From Zoroaster sp. YZ-2022 (Eukaryota; Echinodermata; Asteroidea; Forcipulatida; Zoroasteridae), in contig CM055822.1 in NCBI GenBank assembly GCA_029582265.1, positions 6,565,200-6,629,199 on the forward strand: a DNA stretch of 64,000 bases, read 5' to 3'. The translations under genes and the position numbers were made by a program. The notes under the pieces were generated by a model that saw only the letters and a list, made by a program, of their open reading frames with translations, did not search any database and was not told where the DNA came from. This document shows, in pieces, positions 37,101-46,000 of this stretch (the stretch's first letter is position 1; each line of letters begins with the position of its first letter).

Positions 37101-40100
37101 ATCTCTGCCATAGTATGCTCTGTACTGAAGATACGCTGTTGCAAGCACTCATGGGTGGAGGCAGATCGCATCAAACCAATCATGGATGGTAAGGCACTGG
37201 TTGGGATCATCCACGTTGATGTCCAGCTGCCGCATCATGTTCTCTGTCTTCTCAACTTCTTTGCAACATATACAGTTTGCGAGCAAAGGCTGAAGAACAC
37301 AATGTCCACACGAACACCTATTACAAAAAAAACAAGTTTGGAAAATATAATTTTAGTAACTTTGTCATTGGGGTTGCACTACTTAAAAATTGATCTTGAA
37401 ATACATCCCCCATGAACTGATCAAGGACAGGTACATCACGAAGGAATACATTTTTCCATGGGCAGATCAAACATTTTTATTGTGCAGGGGGCTACAACCT
37501 TTGATTTGAAGGGAAAGACTAAATGTCAATTATGCTTAAAGCATGATGGTAAAAGATCATGATTTTATTTGAATTTTGAGCAGTGATTACTTTCCCATCA
37601 TGTCTTCATAAATACTGGCTAATATTGCCAACAAATCATAAAACGCAAGACATAGTAATTACCCCCAAATTTCCACTGTACATGTATTGTACACATGTAC
37701 ATGTACATGTACTAGTACTACATTATGTACCTTGGGTCTCCATCATGTTCGTTCATGTTTTTGTCAAGTATAGCCTACAACTATTGTTGTACAGCAGAAA
37801 CGAATTGATCAAACGAAGCATCATTCAGTATTTCATTCATGAATCATTTTGTGGGCTTACCAGTCTGTGTTTAGCCGTCTATCATCAGGATTTGGTTCGT
37901 CGTCTTCGGCCTGACGATCACCGTCACCGGGCTGGTCAACTGCAGGCGCCGCAAGTGGCTCGAACCGGTATGGTTCAGCGCCACGTACTTCGACTTCTTC
38001 GTCATCGTCTTCGCCTTCTCTCTCGTCTGGGAGCTCCCTCATCGCTAGAGCTGACATCACTATCCTCAGAAGTGCCTATATGAAACTCCTCTTCCTCATC
38101 TATACTGTGATCTTCCCAATATTCGCTGCTATCGGACATTTTCGCTGTTTTTCGGTCTAGAAGATGTCGCTTGTCCGCTGTTGTTCCGCATTGCATGTAT
38201 GGTAAATGCATACAGTACACACGATCGACTGTTGTGCGTGGGGGTAACAAAGCGTCATGGTGCTACGTCACACACGAAGTATGAATTATTCATGAGTTGA
38301 GGGCTTTTGGTGAAACTGGGCTTTTCTGGGTCGTAGAACGCCGATCAAATGGATTTTTTTTTTGCATGAAGGAACAAGTTTTATTGAATAATAATAATAT
38401 GTTAGTAATCATTACACATTTCTCGAACGAAAACAGCAACACAGCACTTATCATTATTCCGTTGTAGTCAATCTTTAAGAGTACGATTACTGTCGTTGAA
38501 TCAAGATAAACATTAAACTACAATCAATTCCTGTGAAAGTGTCAGCTCAATGTGGAATCTAACTTACGAAAAAAAAAATTACAATATTTTTTTACAGAAA
38601 ATACCTGGAGCAGAATGATTGGTTTATATCTTTAACCAACTTCACATTGAGTTAGCTTTCAGATAACAGTTTGGTATTTTTTATGCAGCTATTTACCAAT
38701 GTTGTACCTTCTCTTTAAAGGGACAAGATCGTCATGATCAGAGCAGACTTTTGTCAGGGCATGGAATCGGTGTCATAGTTTTGTTATTATGCTCATCAAT
38801 GGTAGTTACTTATGCAGCAGCCATGTTAATTTATTGTACTCTGTTATCTAGGATAGCGCGCGGTCACCGTGTTCATCTAAAACTAGGACACCGATTCCAT
38901 GCCCTGTCGAAAGTCTGCTCTGATTGTAACGATATTGTCCCTTTAAGTTATTAAAAAAAGTACCAAATATTTCAACAATTAAATAATAAAAGAATAAACT
39001 GTAGTTTTCTGTGGTCTTTTTTTTCTGCAGTCTGTGGGCCCTATTCTGTACACAAAAACTTGCCTTTACACCATGCCACCTGACCGCCATTTTGTGATTG
39101 ACACATGCCAGCGAACCAATCACCCCGATGTTGCAATATGCTGCGGGGCTGGCCACGCCTTCAAGTAAGTACACAGATTGTGATTAGATCAAGACAGGCC
39201 AGAATATGTGTTAGTTTATATCGAGATCGGGCTAGCCTCATAAATCTAGTATTGACAGGATACCGAATACATAAAGTATTGCCCATTATATCTGCATGCA
39301 GATTTGAAGTGGATGCACATGAATTATATGCGGGTATTAGGAAGTAAATATTAATATTAACAGTTGAAAAAAAAATGAGGGTAGGTTTAAAAAGTATTAA
39401 AAACTGACACTAGAAAATCCCACGATTGCATGTTTTATCCCACTCACAGTGAAGCCCAGCCACAATTCTTTAAACTTTAAAGAACTATCCCCAAAACTGA
39501 TCCCAGTTCGACTTGTATCAAACATCCCTTGAAATATTTCCACATGAGGTGCTTTCAGTTCAGTCAAACTATCGTAACAATATTCCCCAAGTAAATTTCC
39601 GATTCCGTGAGACGTAAATTCCATATTAGAATGAATATAGGCTAAAACATAGAAATGTATTTTTACTATGTTTTCTCGTAAATGACACAATGAATGAAGC
39701 TGCAGTTATCTTTGTTCCCTCCTTCCAAAAATTGATCTATCTATTGGGCCACTCACTGGCCAAAAGTATTGCAACATGAATTTGTACGAGACATTGCCTA
39801 GACGGATGGCCGCAATTATCAGGTCACGTGGTTACCCGACAAAGTATTGAAGGACTTTGTTTCCGAGCAAGAACAGTAAAAAAGAACATTGACTTCAAAA
39901 CACAGGCACTTTCAAGAAGTCTTAAGTAGTGTAAATAAAATAAAATAAATTATTGTAACATAGTTCTCCAAACTGAACTTTGGTGTGAATTTCAATGTTG
40001 CAATACGTATGGCCAGTGAGTGTACATAATTAGTTTCACTTGTGATTTCGTTATTATTTTTTTAATGAAATGCTACATTTTGCATTGTTTATTCTTCTTC

Positions 40101-40265
40101 AGGTTCGCCAGCGTTCTTGGGCGGGTCCTGAGCGAGTTGGCCATAGATGGCCGCACGGAGTACGACATATCGGGCTTCAGTCTTGGCCGTAAAGCCCTGA
40201 CGGACCCGAATTTTAAACCGCTCTTCCAGCTCGGGATAACCAAACTAGAGGAAGCTAAACTGTGA
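28002..40265 (+). CDS. PIPOX: Peroxisomal sarcosine/pipecolate oxidase-like flavoprotein (8 exons)
   Basis: Seen: exons 28002-28104 (or its duplicate 19931-20033), 30148-30217, 31135-31326, 32302-32515, 33896-34062, 34427-34613, 39031-39164 and 40103-40265 join in phase through GT-AG introns. The product has 409 residues; human PIPOX has about 390. Residues 13-32 form the beta-alpha-beta dinucleotide fold with GxGxxG at G16-G21, and E40 ends the second strand, as in ribose-binding flavoproteins. C322 lies in a KTCLYT motif matching the cysteine that binds FAD covalently in monomeric sarcosine oxidases. The protein ends in AKL, a type 1 peroxisomal targeting signal. Family knowledge: these enzymes oxidise sarcosine, L-pipecolate or related N-methyl or cyclic amino acids, releasing hydrogen peroxide inside peroxisomes. 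The start has G at -3 and G at +4. Which substrate is used cannot be read from sequence. The duplicated first exon is the main oddity. Confidence 0.95.
28139..28238. repeat. Duplicate of the exon-1 hairpin
   Basis: Same arms as 20068-20169, with GCGCA added on the left arm and a shortened AT-rich loop. Confidence 0.9.
28964..29678. mobile_element. MITE with CACTGTAAAAA ends, interrupted
   Basis: Left end CACTGTAAAAATTGTGTTTA and interior blocks (TTTAGATT, GTTTAGCTTTGTGA) match the intact relative at 31471-31736. It was split by the 454-bp MITE at 29001. The right end is degraded. Confidence 0.75.
29001..29454. mobile_element. MITE with AGAATGTCGTATCC ends, TSD CATATATT
   Basis: The ends GGAAAGAATGTCGTATCC and GGGTAGAATGTCGTATC (inverse of right) are flanked by an exact 8-bp repeat, CATATATT, at 28993-29000 and 29455-29462. 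It is inserted into another MITE (28964-29678). Relatives are at 57312-57720, 58583-58942 and 59974-60634. Confidence 0.88.
29681..30044 (-). repeat. tRNA-derived SINE, copy 2
   Basis: Same family as 12791-13145, with the (ATT)n tail and a tRNA-like head lacking the first few bases. It ends about 100 bp before oxidase exon 2. Confidence 0.82.
30148..30217 (+). CDS. PIPOX: PIPOX-like exon 2
   Basis: A 70-base exon between acceptor TTAACAAG and donor AT|GTAAGA, too short to show as a long reading frame. It encodes residues 36-57, including E40 at the end of the second beta strand and the conserved GGSQDHSRI stretch. The split codons on both sides (N35, I58) restore the frame exactly. Confidence 0.93.
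30757..31033. mobile_element. mariner-type MITE, copy 1, flanked by TA
   Basis: The ends CACCCACTGGCCAAAAGTAT and CACTCACTGGCCATAAGTAT (inverse of right) have TA on both sides. The length is about 273 bp. It is nearly identical to the copy at 39750-40022. Confidence 0.87.
31135..31326 (+). CDS. PIPOX: PIPOX-like exon 3
   Basis: Residues 59-121. Begins after TTTTTTTTAG and ends AA|GTATGC, a less common but acceptable donor. It carries the RLSYSDPLYTKLA segment that is typical of the MSOX/PIPOX family. Confidence 0.93.
31471..31736. mobile_element. MITE with CACTGTAAAAATGGTGTTTA ends
   Basis: CACTGTAAAAATGGTGTTTA is inverted at the right as AAACACCGTTTTTACAGTG. It lies in oxidase intron 3. 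Confidence 0.85.
31739..32022. mobile_element. MITE with GGGCGGATCC ends
   Basis: GGGCGGATCCAG at the left and TAGATCCGCC at the right. The interior is low-complexity and gives a spurious Ser/Phe-rich frame. The same end motif abuts the truncated THAP fragment at 35575. Confidence 0.6.
32302..32515 (+). CDS. PIPOX: PIPOX-like exon 4
   Basis: Residues 123-193, acceptor TTTCTCCAAAG, donor CTG|GTAAGT. The exon ends on a codon boundary. It encodes the substrate-domain region with RYPQF and the following helix, which match sarcosine oxidase-like proteins. Confidence 0.93.
32764..32961. mobile_element. hAT-like MITE, same family as 19382, TSD 7/8
   Basis: The ends CAGTGGTGTAACTAT and ATAGTTACGCCACTG, in opposite orientation to the 19382 copy. 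Flanks CTTATAAC and CGTATAAC match at seven of eight bases. Located in oxidase intron 4. Confidence 0.82.
33432..33744 (+). mobile_element. Chimeric SINE with tRNA head and RTE-like tail, clear TSD
   Basis: Head GCCATGGTCGAGCGGTTTAG with a GGGTTCGAAGCC B-box. The tail contains GTCAGGAAGGGCATCCGGCG and GCTGTGGCGACCCCTAACGG, a 3' end shared with widespread RTE-type LINEs. It is flanked by the 17-bp direct repeat ACAAAGTTACATGTCTG at 33415-33431 and 33745-33761, the mark of reverse-transcribed insertion. It sits in oxidase intron 4. Confidence 0.9.
33896..34062 (+). CDS. PIPOX: PIPOX-like exon 5
   Basis: Residues 194-248, acceptor TATAG, donor AA|GTAAGT. It contains VVIAAGAWAN, the strand and GAW motif that closes the FAD-binding fold in this family, followed by the TQEQVVYL strand. 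It starts directly with codon GTT in phase 0. Confidence 0.93.
34309..34385 (+). repeat. tRNA-like sequence (pseudo-tRNA or SINE head)
   Basis: Contains GGTGGTCGAGAGGTTAAGAC and GTGGGTTCGAATCC, good A- and B-boxes, and an anticodon-like stem TCTGC/GCAGG. The loop is 8 bases and the acceptor stem is poor, so a functional tRNA is unlikely. Confidence 0.45.
34427..34613 (+). CDS. PIPOX: PIPOX-like exon 6
   Basis: Residues 250-311, acceptor CCTTTTTAG, donor AGG|GTAAGT, ending on a codon boundary. It encodes the YGMPIHGNSGVKIG substrate-domain segment. The intron that follows is 4.4 kb and hosts the THAP fragment and the P2X7-like pseudogene. Confidence 0.93.
35420..35575 (+). pseudogene. Truncated THAP-domain coding fragment
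   Basis: The frame from the ATG at 35420 gives a THAP start: C at residue 5 and C at 10, then THFFQFPRDP and EWVKFVNN, which are typical of the DNA-binding THAP zinc finger of P-element-like transposases and host factors. The second zinc pair (C..H) that should follow about 10 residues later is absent. The frame instead runs into CTGGATCCGCC, which resembles the end of the repeat at 31739-32022. It is therefore probably a domain cut by a later insertion. It sits head-on to the P2X7-like pseudogene, 1 kb away. Confidence 0.6.
36337..36342 (-). other. Candidate polyadenylation signal of the P2X7-like pseudogene
   Basis: AATAAA on the minus strand, 187 bases past the terminal TAG of the P2X7-like exon 3. 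Confidence 0.4.
36529..38139 (-). pseudogene. P2X7-C-terminal-like zinc-domain gene, frameshifted and stop-containing (3 exons)
   Basis: Seen on the minus strand, inside intron 6 of the oxidase: exons 38139-37861, 37317-37078 and 36694-36529 with consensus splice sites. Exon 1 has an acidic, serine-rich start and then PYRFEP and RLNTDW. Exon 2 continues with a cysteine cluster (WCSCGHC, CICCKE). Exon 3 has YRQVVRWCWGYLGR and ends in a GQYKGF segment. The order matches the cysteine-rich cytosolic C-terminal domain of vertebrate P2X7, which also occurs alone in many invertebrate proteins. Two breaks are visible: the acidic start (to about 38045) and the PYRFEP part lie in different frames, and exon 2 has an in-frame TGA near 37180 where the family has tryptophan. 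No P2X channel part is present. It may be a decayed gene or contain sequencing errors. Its role is unknown; the domain binds zinc and guanine nucleotides in P2X7. Confidence 0.8.
38719..38942. mobile_element. MITE with AGGGACAA ends and TTAA target
   Basis: AGGGACAAGATCGT at the left is inverted as ACGATATTGTCCCT at the right, with TTAA on both sides (38715-38718, 38943-38946), a target used by piggyBac and Kolobok. A half copy lies near 6117-6172. Confidence 0.82.
39031..39164 (+). CDS. PIPOX: PIPOX-like exon 7 with covalent-FAD cysteine
   Basis: Residues 312-355, acceptor TTTTTTCTGCAG, donor AA|GTAAGT. C322 in KTCLYT is the expected site of the 8-alpha-S-cysteinyl FAD bond. The DRHFVID and CCGAGHAF stretches match the conserved C-terminal FAD-contact region. 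Confidence 0.94.
39750..40022. mobile_element. mariner-type MITE, copy 2
   Basis: Nearly identical to 30757-31033. TA is present on the right only. It ends 80 bases before oxidase exon 8. Confidence 0.87.
40103..40265 (+). CDS. PIPOX: PIPOX-like exon 8 with PTS1 AKL and stop
   Basis: Residues 357-409 and TGA stop, acceptor TTCTTCTTCAG. The last three residues AKL form a peroxisomal targeting signal. I see no clear AATAAA within the next 250 bases, so the mRNA end is not placed. Confidence 0.94.
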
Positions 40266-42069
40266 TTCTTTGAACGTTCGGTGTAATTGTTTAAGCGAAC
40301 AGCTGAGTTGATGGTCGGTCAAAACTCATGTACATTGATTTTAAATCACTAGTTAAAAAAGTGCGTATTGCCATATTGACCAGATTATAAAATTTATAAC
40401 GAAAATAATATAATCTTTAAGTATGGTGTAAAGTTGGAACAAGTATCAATCATCCTGAGAATTTATTCTGTCTGAAATGTTTTAATCTTAGAGAAAAAAA
40501 GGTAATTGCTGTGTCGAATTAACAAAAAGTTGCCCTAACAGGAAAACACAAAAACATGAAACAGATTTTCATCGTGTTCTCCATTGTGTTGAAACTGTCA
40601 AAGGGTCAAAGGTTAGTTGATGATAAATTTCTTGAAATGTACGTATATTCTTTGAACAATTAGATGGCAACTGAACGTGTATCTCCAAATACAATGTTGT
40701 GTTTTCACTTTTAAAAAATTGGTATCACTATAGATTTATGTAGATTTACAGAAAAAACGGTCACATCACTGGTGGTTTCCAAGGGGTCAAAGAGGGAAAG
40801 TTATTGACTGTTATTCATGTTAATGTCAACCCCTTGTATGAACACGACTTATGCTACCATGAATCCGCATCTGTGTAAAATGAATATGACGTTTATTTGT
40901 GATTGTACAATTTTCCGGTTTGACACACAAAGCATTATACTGCCGAAGTCAAATCCTCTGATTGCCAATACGTTAAAGAGACACAACTATTTTCCCTTCC
41001 AGCCTCGTCTAAAGTGGATTTGTTTGGACGGGGGAAAAGATGGCTGCAGCTTTATGAAGGTGTATACCATTACATCACATGAACACGATTGTCTGATTCC
41101 CTTTTATACATTTACGATTATAGCATTGATTTCCAATACGTTAAAGGGGCCAGACCATTTACCCTTCCAGCCTCAGTTTGGTCACAAAGATTTGTATGGA
41201 GGAAAACATGGCTGCAGTGTGACAAATTGAAATGAATGGAGAAAATACTCTCTAAAAATATGAAAGTAAAATCAACTTTTTAACGTACAGACTCCTACTT
41301 GCTTGAAGGGATGTTTTTATGATTTGTTTGTTTTCTGTACAATAGAATTTATCTGTGGTTTTCTGTAAAATAAAATTTATCTGTGATTTTTTTCATATCA
41401 AATTGGGATTAGTTGACCTAAACTCACTGGCTTTGGATTTGTTTTATGCGGGTATGAAATTGCATTTTCTGCTAAAAATAATGTGCAGGTTTTTTTTTTT
41501 CGTGCAGTTCGAGGGTTGGTATAGGTCATGTGCCTGTTCTCCCACCGTTACAAGACATCACATGTGAACATAGAAAAAAAACATGTACACTGAATAATCA
41601 CCGTCTAAGAAAAATGAATAAAGGTAATACCTCTAATAGATCACATGACTTCTATTAAAACTAGTGATTCTTTGTATTTACTTTAGGTCTATAGTTACAT
41701 ATTGAAATGCTGGTATGATTGTGTTGAGACTCATTTGAATATTGGACTGGTGTGGATGAGTGCACTATATACATACACGGAATCGGATATCTGGACCATC
41801 AATTAGCGCAAATAACACGCAAATGGCATATCAGTAAAAGTGAACCAACGTGATATGAATCAAACTGTTATTTAAAAATATATATTGGCTGCGCTTCCAT
41901 GAAATTAAATACGCAATATACACACTGCAAAATGTAATGCAGTGTGTCGTATCTCACGGATGGTTTTAGAAGACTCGAAAGGCACATCAACCAACATACC
42001 TGAATATCAACGGCTTTTTGAAATCGCAAACATTCGATAAATATTATCGTCTGCTTTAACAAGTTAACC
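40266..42069. other. Intergenic between the oxidase and UGT genes
   Basis: 1.8 kb. It contains two diverged direct copies of a roughly 130-bp block (about 40920-41065 and 41090-41225, both with CCAATACGTTAAAG and ATGGCTGCAG). The UGT promoter should lie in the last few hundred bases. No clear TATA box was placed. Confidence 0.55.
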
Positions 42070-43005
42070 ATGGCAACCTGTGTGTCTCATCAGTGGACAA
42101 AAGTGGCTTTACTTGCCACCGTGGTGATATGTTGTCGTCCATGTTCCACGCAAGCATCGAATATTCTGTTCATGTCAGGATTGGGAGGTCCAGGGAGTCA
42201 TTTCTACACCGGTTCTATCATTGCAGAGACGCTGGTCAAGCGTGGACACGATGTCACTTTCCTAATAAGTGATGTATTTGGCTACCGGGCCATCAGCAGT
42301 CTGGCTGAACTCTTCAAATTTGAAATGTTCCCATCCACGATTAGCAAGAGCGATATGCGGAAAGGGTTGGCATCCTACGGTTCGTCGAGTCTAAAAGGCG
42401 AGCTGACAGGCATTTGGGGTTTCTTAAAACTCTGGTTGTTCGCCTCGGACGCCGCTACAGACACGGGTGGTATCAAATCCGTCGGTATCAATTCATTCTT
42501 CGCTGCAGAGTGCAACTCCTTGCTCTCTGATGGATCCCTGATGAAGAAGCTAGAGAATGCCAAGTTCGACATGGTTGTTGGCGACGTCTTGTGCCCTTGC
42601 TATATACTGTTAGCGCAGAAGCTTAATCTTAGATATGTGAACGTGATGAACGGTCTTCTCATGCCCATGGCGCACGGTAGGCTCGCTGGTTTACCGAGCA
42701 ACCCAGCATTCATTCCCGAGATGATGACACATTACACAGACCAGATGAACATTTTCCAACGGTTCGTGAATGTCCTCGCCTACGGTATGAGTGCGTTTCT
42801 CTACGACTACTCCTTCTTGGGGCCGTTTGAGAGTCTTAAGGCGAAACATGGGATTCGACCGGAGATGAGTGTTTTTGAGTCACTGGGCCGAGCCGAAATT
42901 TGGTTGATGAACTCCGACTTTACGACTGACTATCCGCGATCGCTAACACCCAATGTTGTTTTAATTGGGGGACTTACGACATCACCGGGAAAACCCTTAG
43001 ATTCG
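42070..43005 (+). CDS. UGT-like exon 1
   Basis: Residues 1-312: signal peptide and the whole acceptor-binding N-terminal domain, with candidate catalytic residues H44 and D172. It ends on a codon boundary at TCG|GTAAGT. A single large exon for this domain is common in animal UGT genes. Confidence 0.95.
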
Positions 43006-46000
43006 GTAAGTGAACATAAAGTGTTTGAGTGTCCGTTGTGATTCAAAGAATCTATAACATTATTGTCTTATTTCATCGTTTCCCCTCTATTTCCACAAAT
43101 TTGTCAAGGGAGGGGCGGTGAACAACATTTTGAAAAAGAAAGAATTCCCCAGAAAATTTTCAATCGGAAAACATTTTAATTGAGGTTGCAGAATCCATTT
43201 AAATATTAAATATGGAGTTAAATATTTTGCTGTGGGCATTTGTTTTGTTTAAAAAACCTACACCACCTATTGTTTAAAAAACTTACACCACCTATTGTTT
43301 AAAAAACCTACACCACCTATTGTTTAAAAAACCTACACCACCTATTGTTTAAAAAACCTACACCACCTATTGTTTAAAAAACCTACACCACCTATTGTTT
43401 AAAATACCTACACCACCTATTGTTTAAAAACCTAAACCACCTATTGTTTAAAAAACCTACACCACCTATTGTTTAAAATACCTCCACCACCTATTGTTTA
43501 AAATACCTACACCACCTATTGTTTAAAATACCTACACCACCTATTGTTTAAAATACCTACACCACCTATTGTTTAAAATACCTACACCACCTATTGTTTA
43601 AAAAACCTACTGGCACCACCTATTGTTTAAAAAACCTACTGGCACCACCTATTGTTTAAAAAACCTAAACCACCTATTGTTTAAAAAACCTACACCACCT
43701 ATTGTTTAAAATAGCTACACCACCTATTGTTTAAAAAACCTACACCACATATTGTTTAAAATACCTACACCACCTATTGTTTAAAATACCTACACCACCT
43801 ATTGTTTAAAAAACCTACACCACCTATTGTTTAAAATACCAACACCACCTATTGTTCTCTTTATTGTTGGACTTAAACGTTTTAAGGCATCTTCCATTTG
43901 CAGTCAACACATTTGTCAACTGAGGACATTTTCAAACAATAACCACCATCTGAGGACCCATTTCGCCTCTTTGTTATAAGTCCTATAGGTTTACATCATA
44001 ATAAACAAACGCACGCGAAACGGGCCCGGGGGGGGGGGGGGATGGGATGGGGGTACTGAGCTCACTCCTCCATTTGCTCCAAAAGTGTATACTGGCTTGA
44101 TACTAAATTATGTGGGTACAAAAATTATCACAAACAGGAGTTGGCGAGTTTCATGGATGGATCTGGTGAACACGGCGTGGTTGTGTTTACTATCAGCTCC
44201 TACTTCAGTACAATGAATGACTCCAAGCGTGAGGAACTAGCGACGGCCTTAGCGCGGCTACCGCAGCGGGTGGTGTGGAAGTTCGAGGGGGAGCCCCCGT
44301 CCACTCTGGGTGACAACACAAAGCTGGTGAAATGGCTACCGCAAAATGACTTGCTCGGTAAGTGATGGGTGGATACGATTTCCAATTCCAACGACTGTCC
44401 CTGAACTTAACCCCGTGCTAACCCCCCCCCCCTCTCGGGTGTGAAACATTCGGGTTAAATATAAATAAATTAAACTTAAGAATAAAAAGTTGAACTTTTT
44501 TGGGGAAATCCTTCAACAGTTAAAACTTTATTTTGTGAAAGTAATATATAAAGAGAGAGGGGGGGGGGTAATCCTCCCAGATAAAGGTATTTTAAAAATC
44601 TACATTTACTTAAGGGGGTCCTGGGAGGGGAGGGCCCAACGATTTTTCCAAAGTCGTATGACCCAACGCAAATCGGCTAATCGACAACTATAGCTATCAG
44701 AAGTTTGTTGAACAATTTTGGGGGTTTACCCTAATCCTTTACGGAGAAAATAGTTAAAATGCATTCGAATTTGTCTATTCATTCTATAATGTTAAAGTGG
44801 ATCATCAGCTGATGATTTGAATTGTTATTCACGTTTTCTCGAAAATTTCAAGACGGAATAACTTCAATTCTCAGAGAGTTTGGTACCATTAACTTTTATA
44901 GACACTAATTAAGCTTTTAGATACTAAATCGCTCAGTTTCTTTTGGGATAATTACCAATGGTACAAAACCCCTTATAATAGGGTTCCTCTCATTTCCTCT
45001 TTCCGTAGCTCACCCTAAAACCAAGGCAATGATCAGCCACTCGGGACTGAACGGAGTCTACGAAGCGATCTACCACGGCGTACCAATCGTTGGTATGCCG
45101 CTCGTTGGCGATCAGTTTGATGTTCTTGTTAAGCTCGAGTCTCGGAACTTGGCGAAACGAGTGGATATTAGCACTGTGACGGAGGAGATTTTCCATGACG
45201 CCATTGTTCAAGTTCTGGAGGATAAACGGTAAGAGCATTTGACTGTGGACACGCAGCGGAGGATGAGCGCGAGAGACACATCGAAATAATACTAGTTAGG
45301 GGGCCTACTACTCAAAACAATTTAGGGAACACCGGAATAATCTCAGTTAAAGCAAGATCATTTATTTCAGATAAACACAATGTTTCACAGAATTGATGAG
45401 AAACAACTGCACAATGAAACAGATGATTAAAGGATGCATGTAGTGATTACACATTTCATGACATGACTACTGAAAGAGAGAGGGGGTTGCAAATGAAAAT
45501 CCCGGTTCATGGAACATTTCAAACCTATTTGATGTTAAAAAATCCGGTGTTCCCTAAATTGTTTTGAGTAGTATATAAAAACTGATATAAGAAAATCAAA
45601 TAGAAGTCATTGATACTAGCCTAGGTTATAATTATTTCAGCAGCCCTTCAAAGTTTAAATATTAAACAAAACATTGTTTGCCATTCTACAAAAACAAGTA
45701 AAGGTACCAGTATATTTTGCTAAAATATCACTGATTTCCATCGTACGACTTATCAAGAAATCTGAAGAAGAACTTCGCACGAGTGATATAGTTTTGTATA
45801 GGCCAACTTTTGATCGTTAGCAGTGGCGTAGTCAGGATTTTCAGAGTGGGGAGCAAATATTTACCGGCACAAAACTCAAACTAGAAATTCAGAGTTTGTG
45901 AACAAACTCAAGGTGTTCGGAAGTGACGGTAATTGATGTCCTCATCAATTGGGATCATTGTTAAAATGTGACTTAAGATTGTTTTCAAAAGTAAGTTGCC

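Larger units (their letters stand above)
34614..39030. other. Oxidase intron 6, host of nested sequences
   Basis: A 4.4-kb intron holding the THAP fragment, the P2X7-like pseudogene on the opposite strand and the TTAA-type MITE at 38719. The remaining 35600-36300 is AT-rich without a recognisable feature. Confidence 0.7.
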
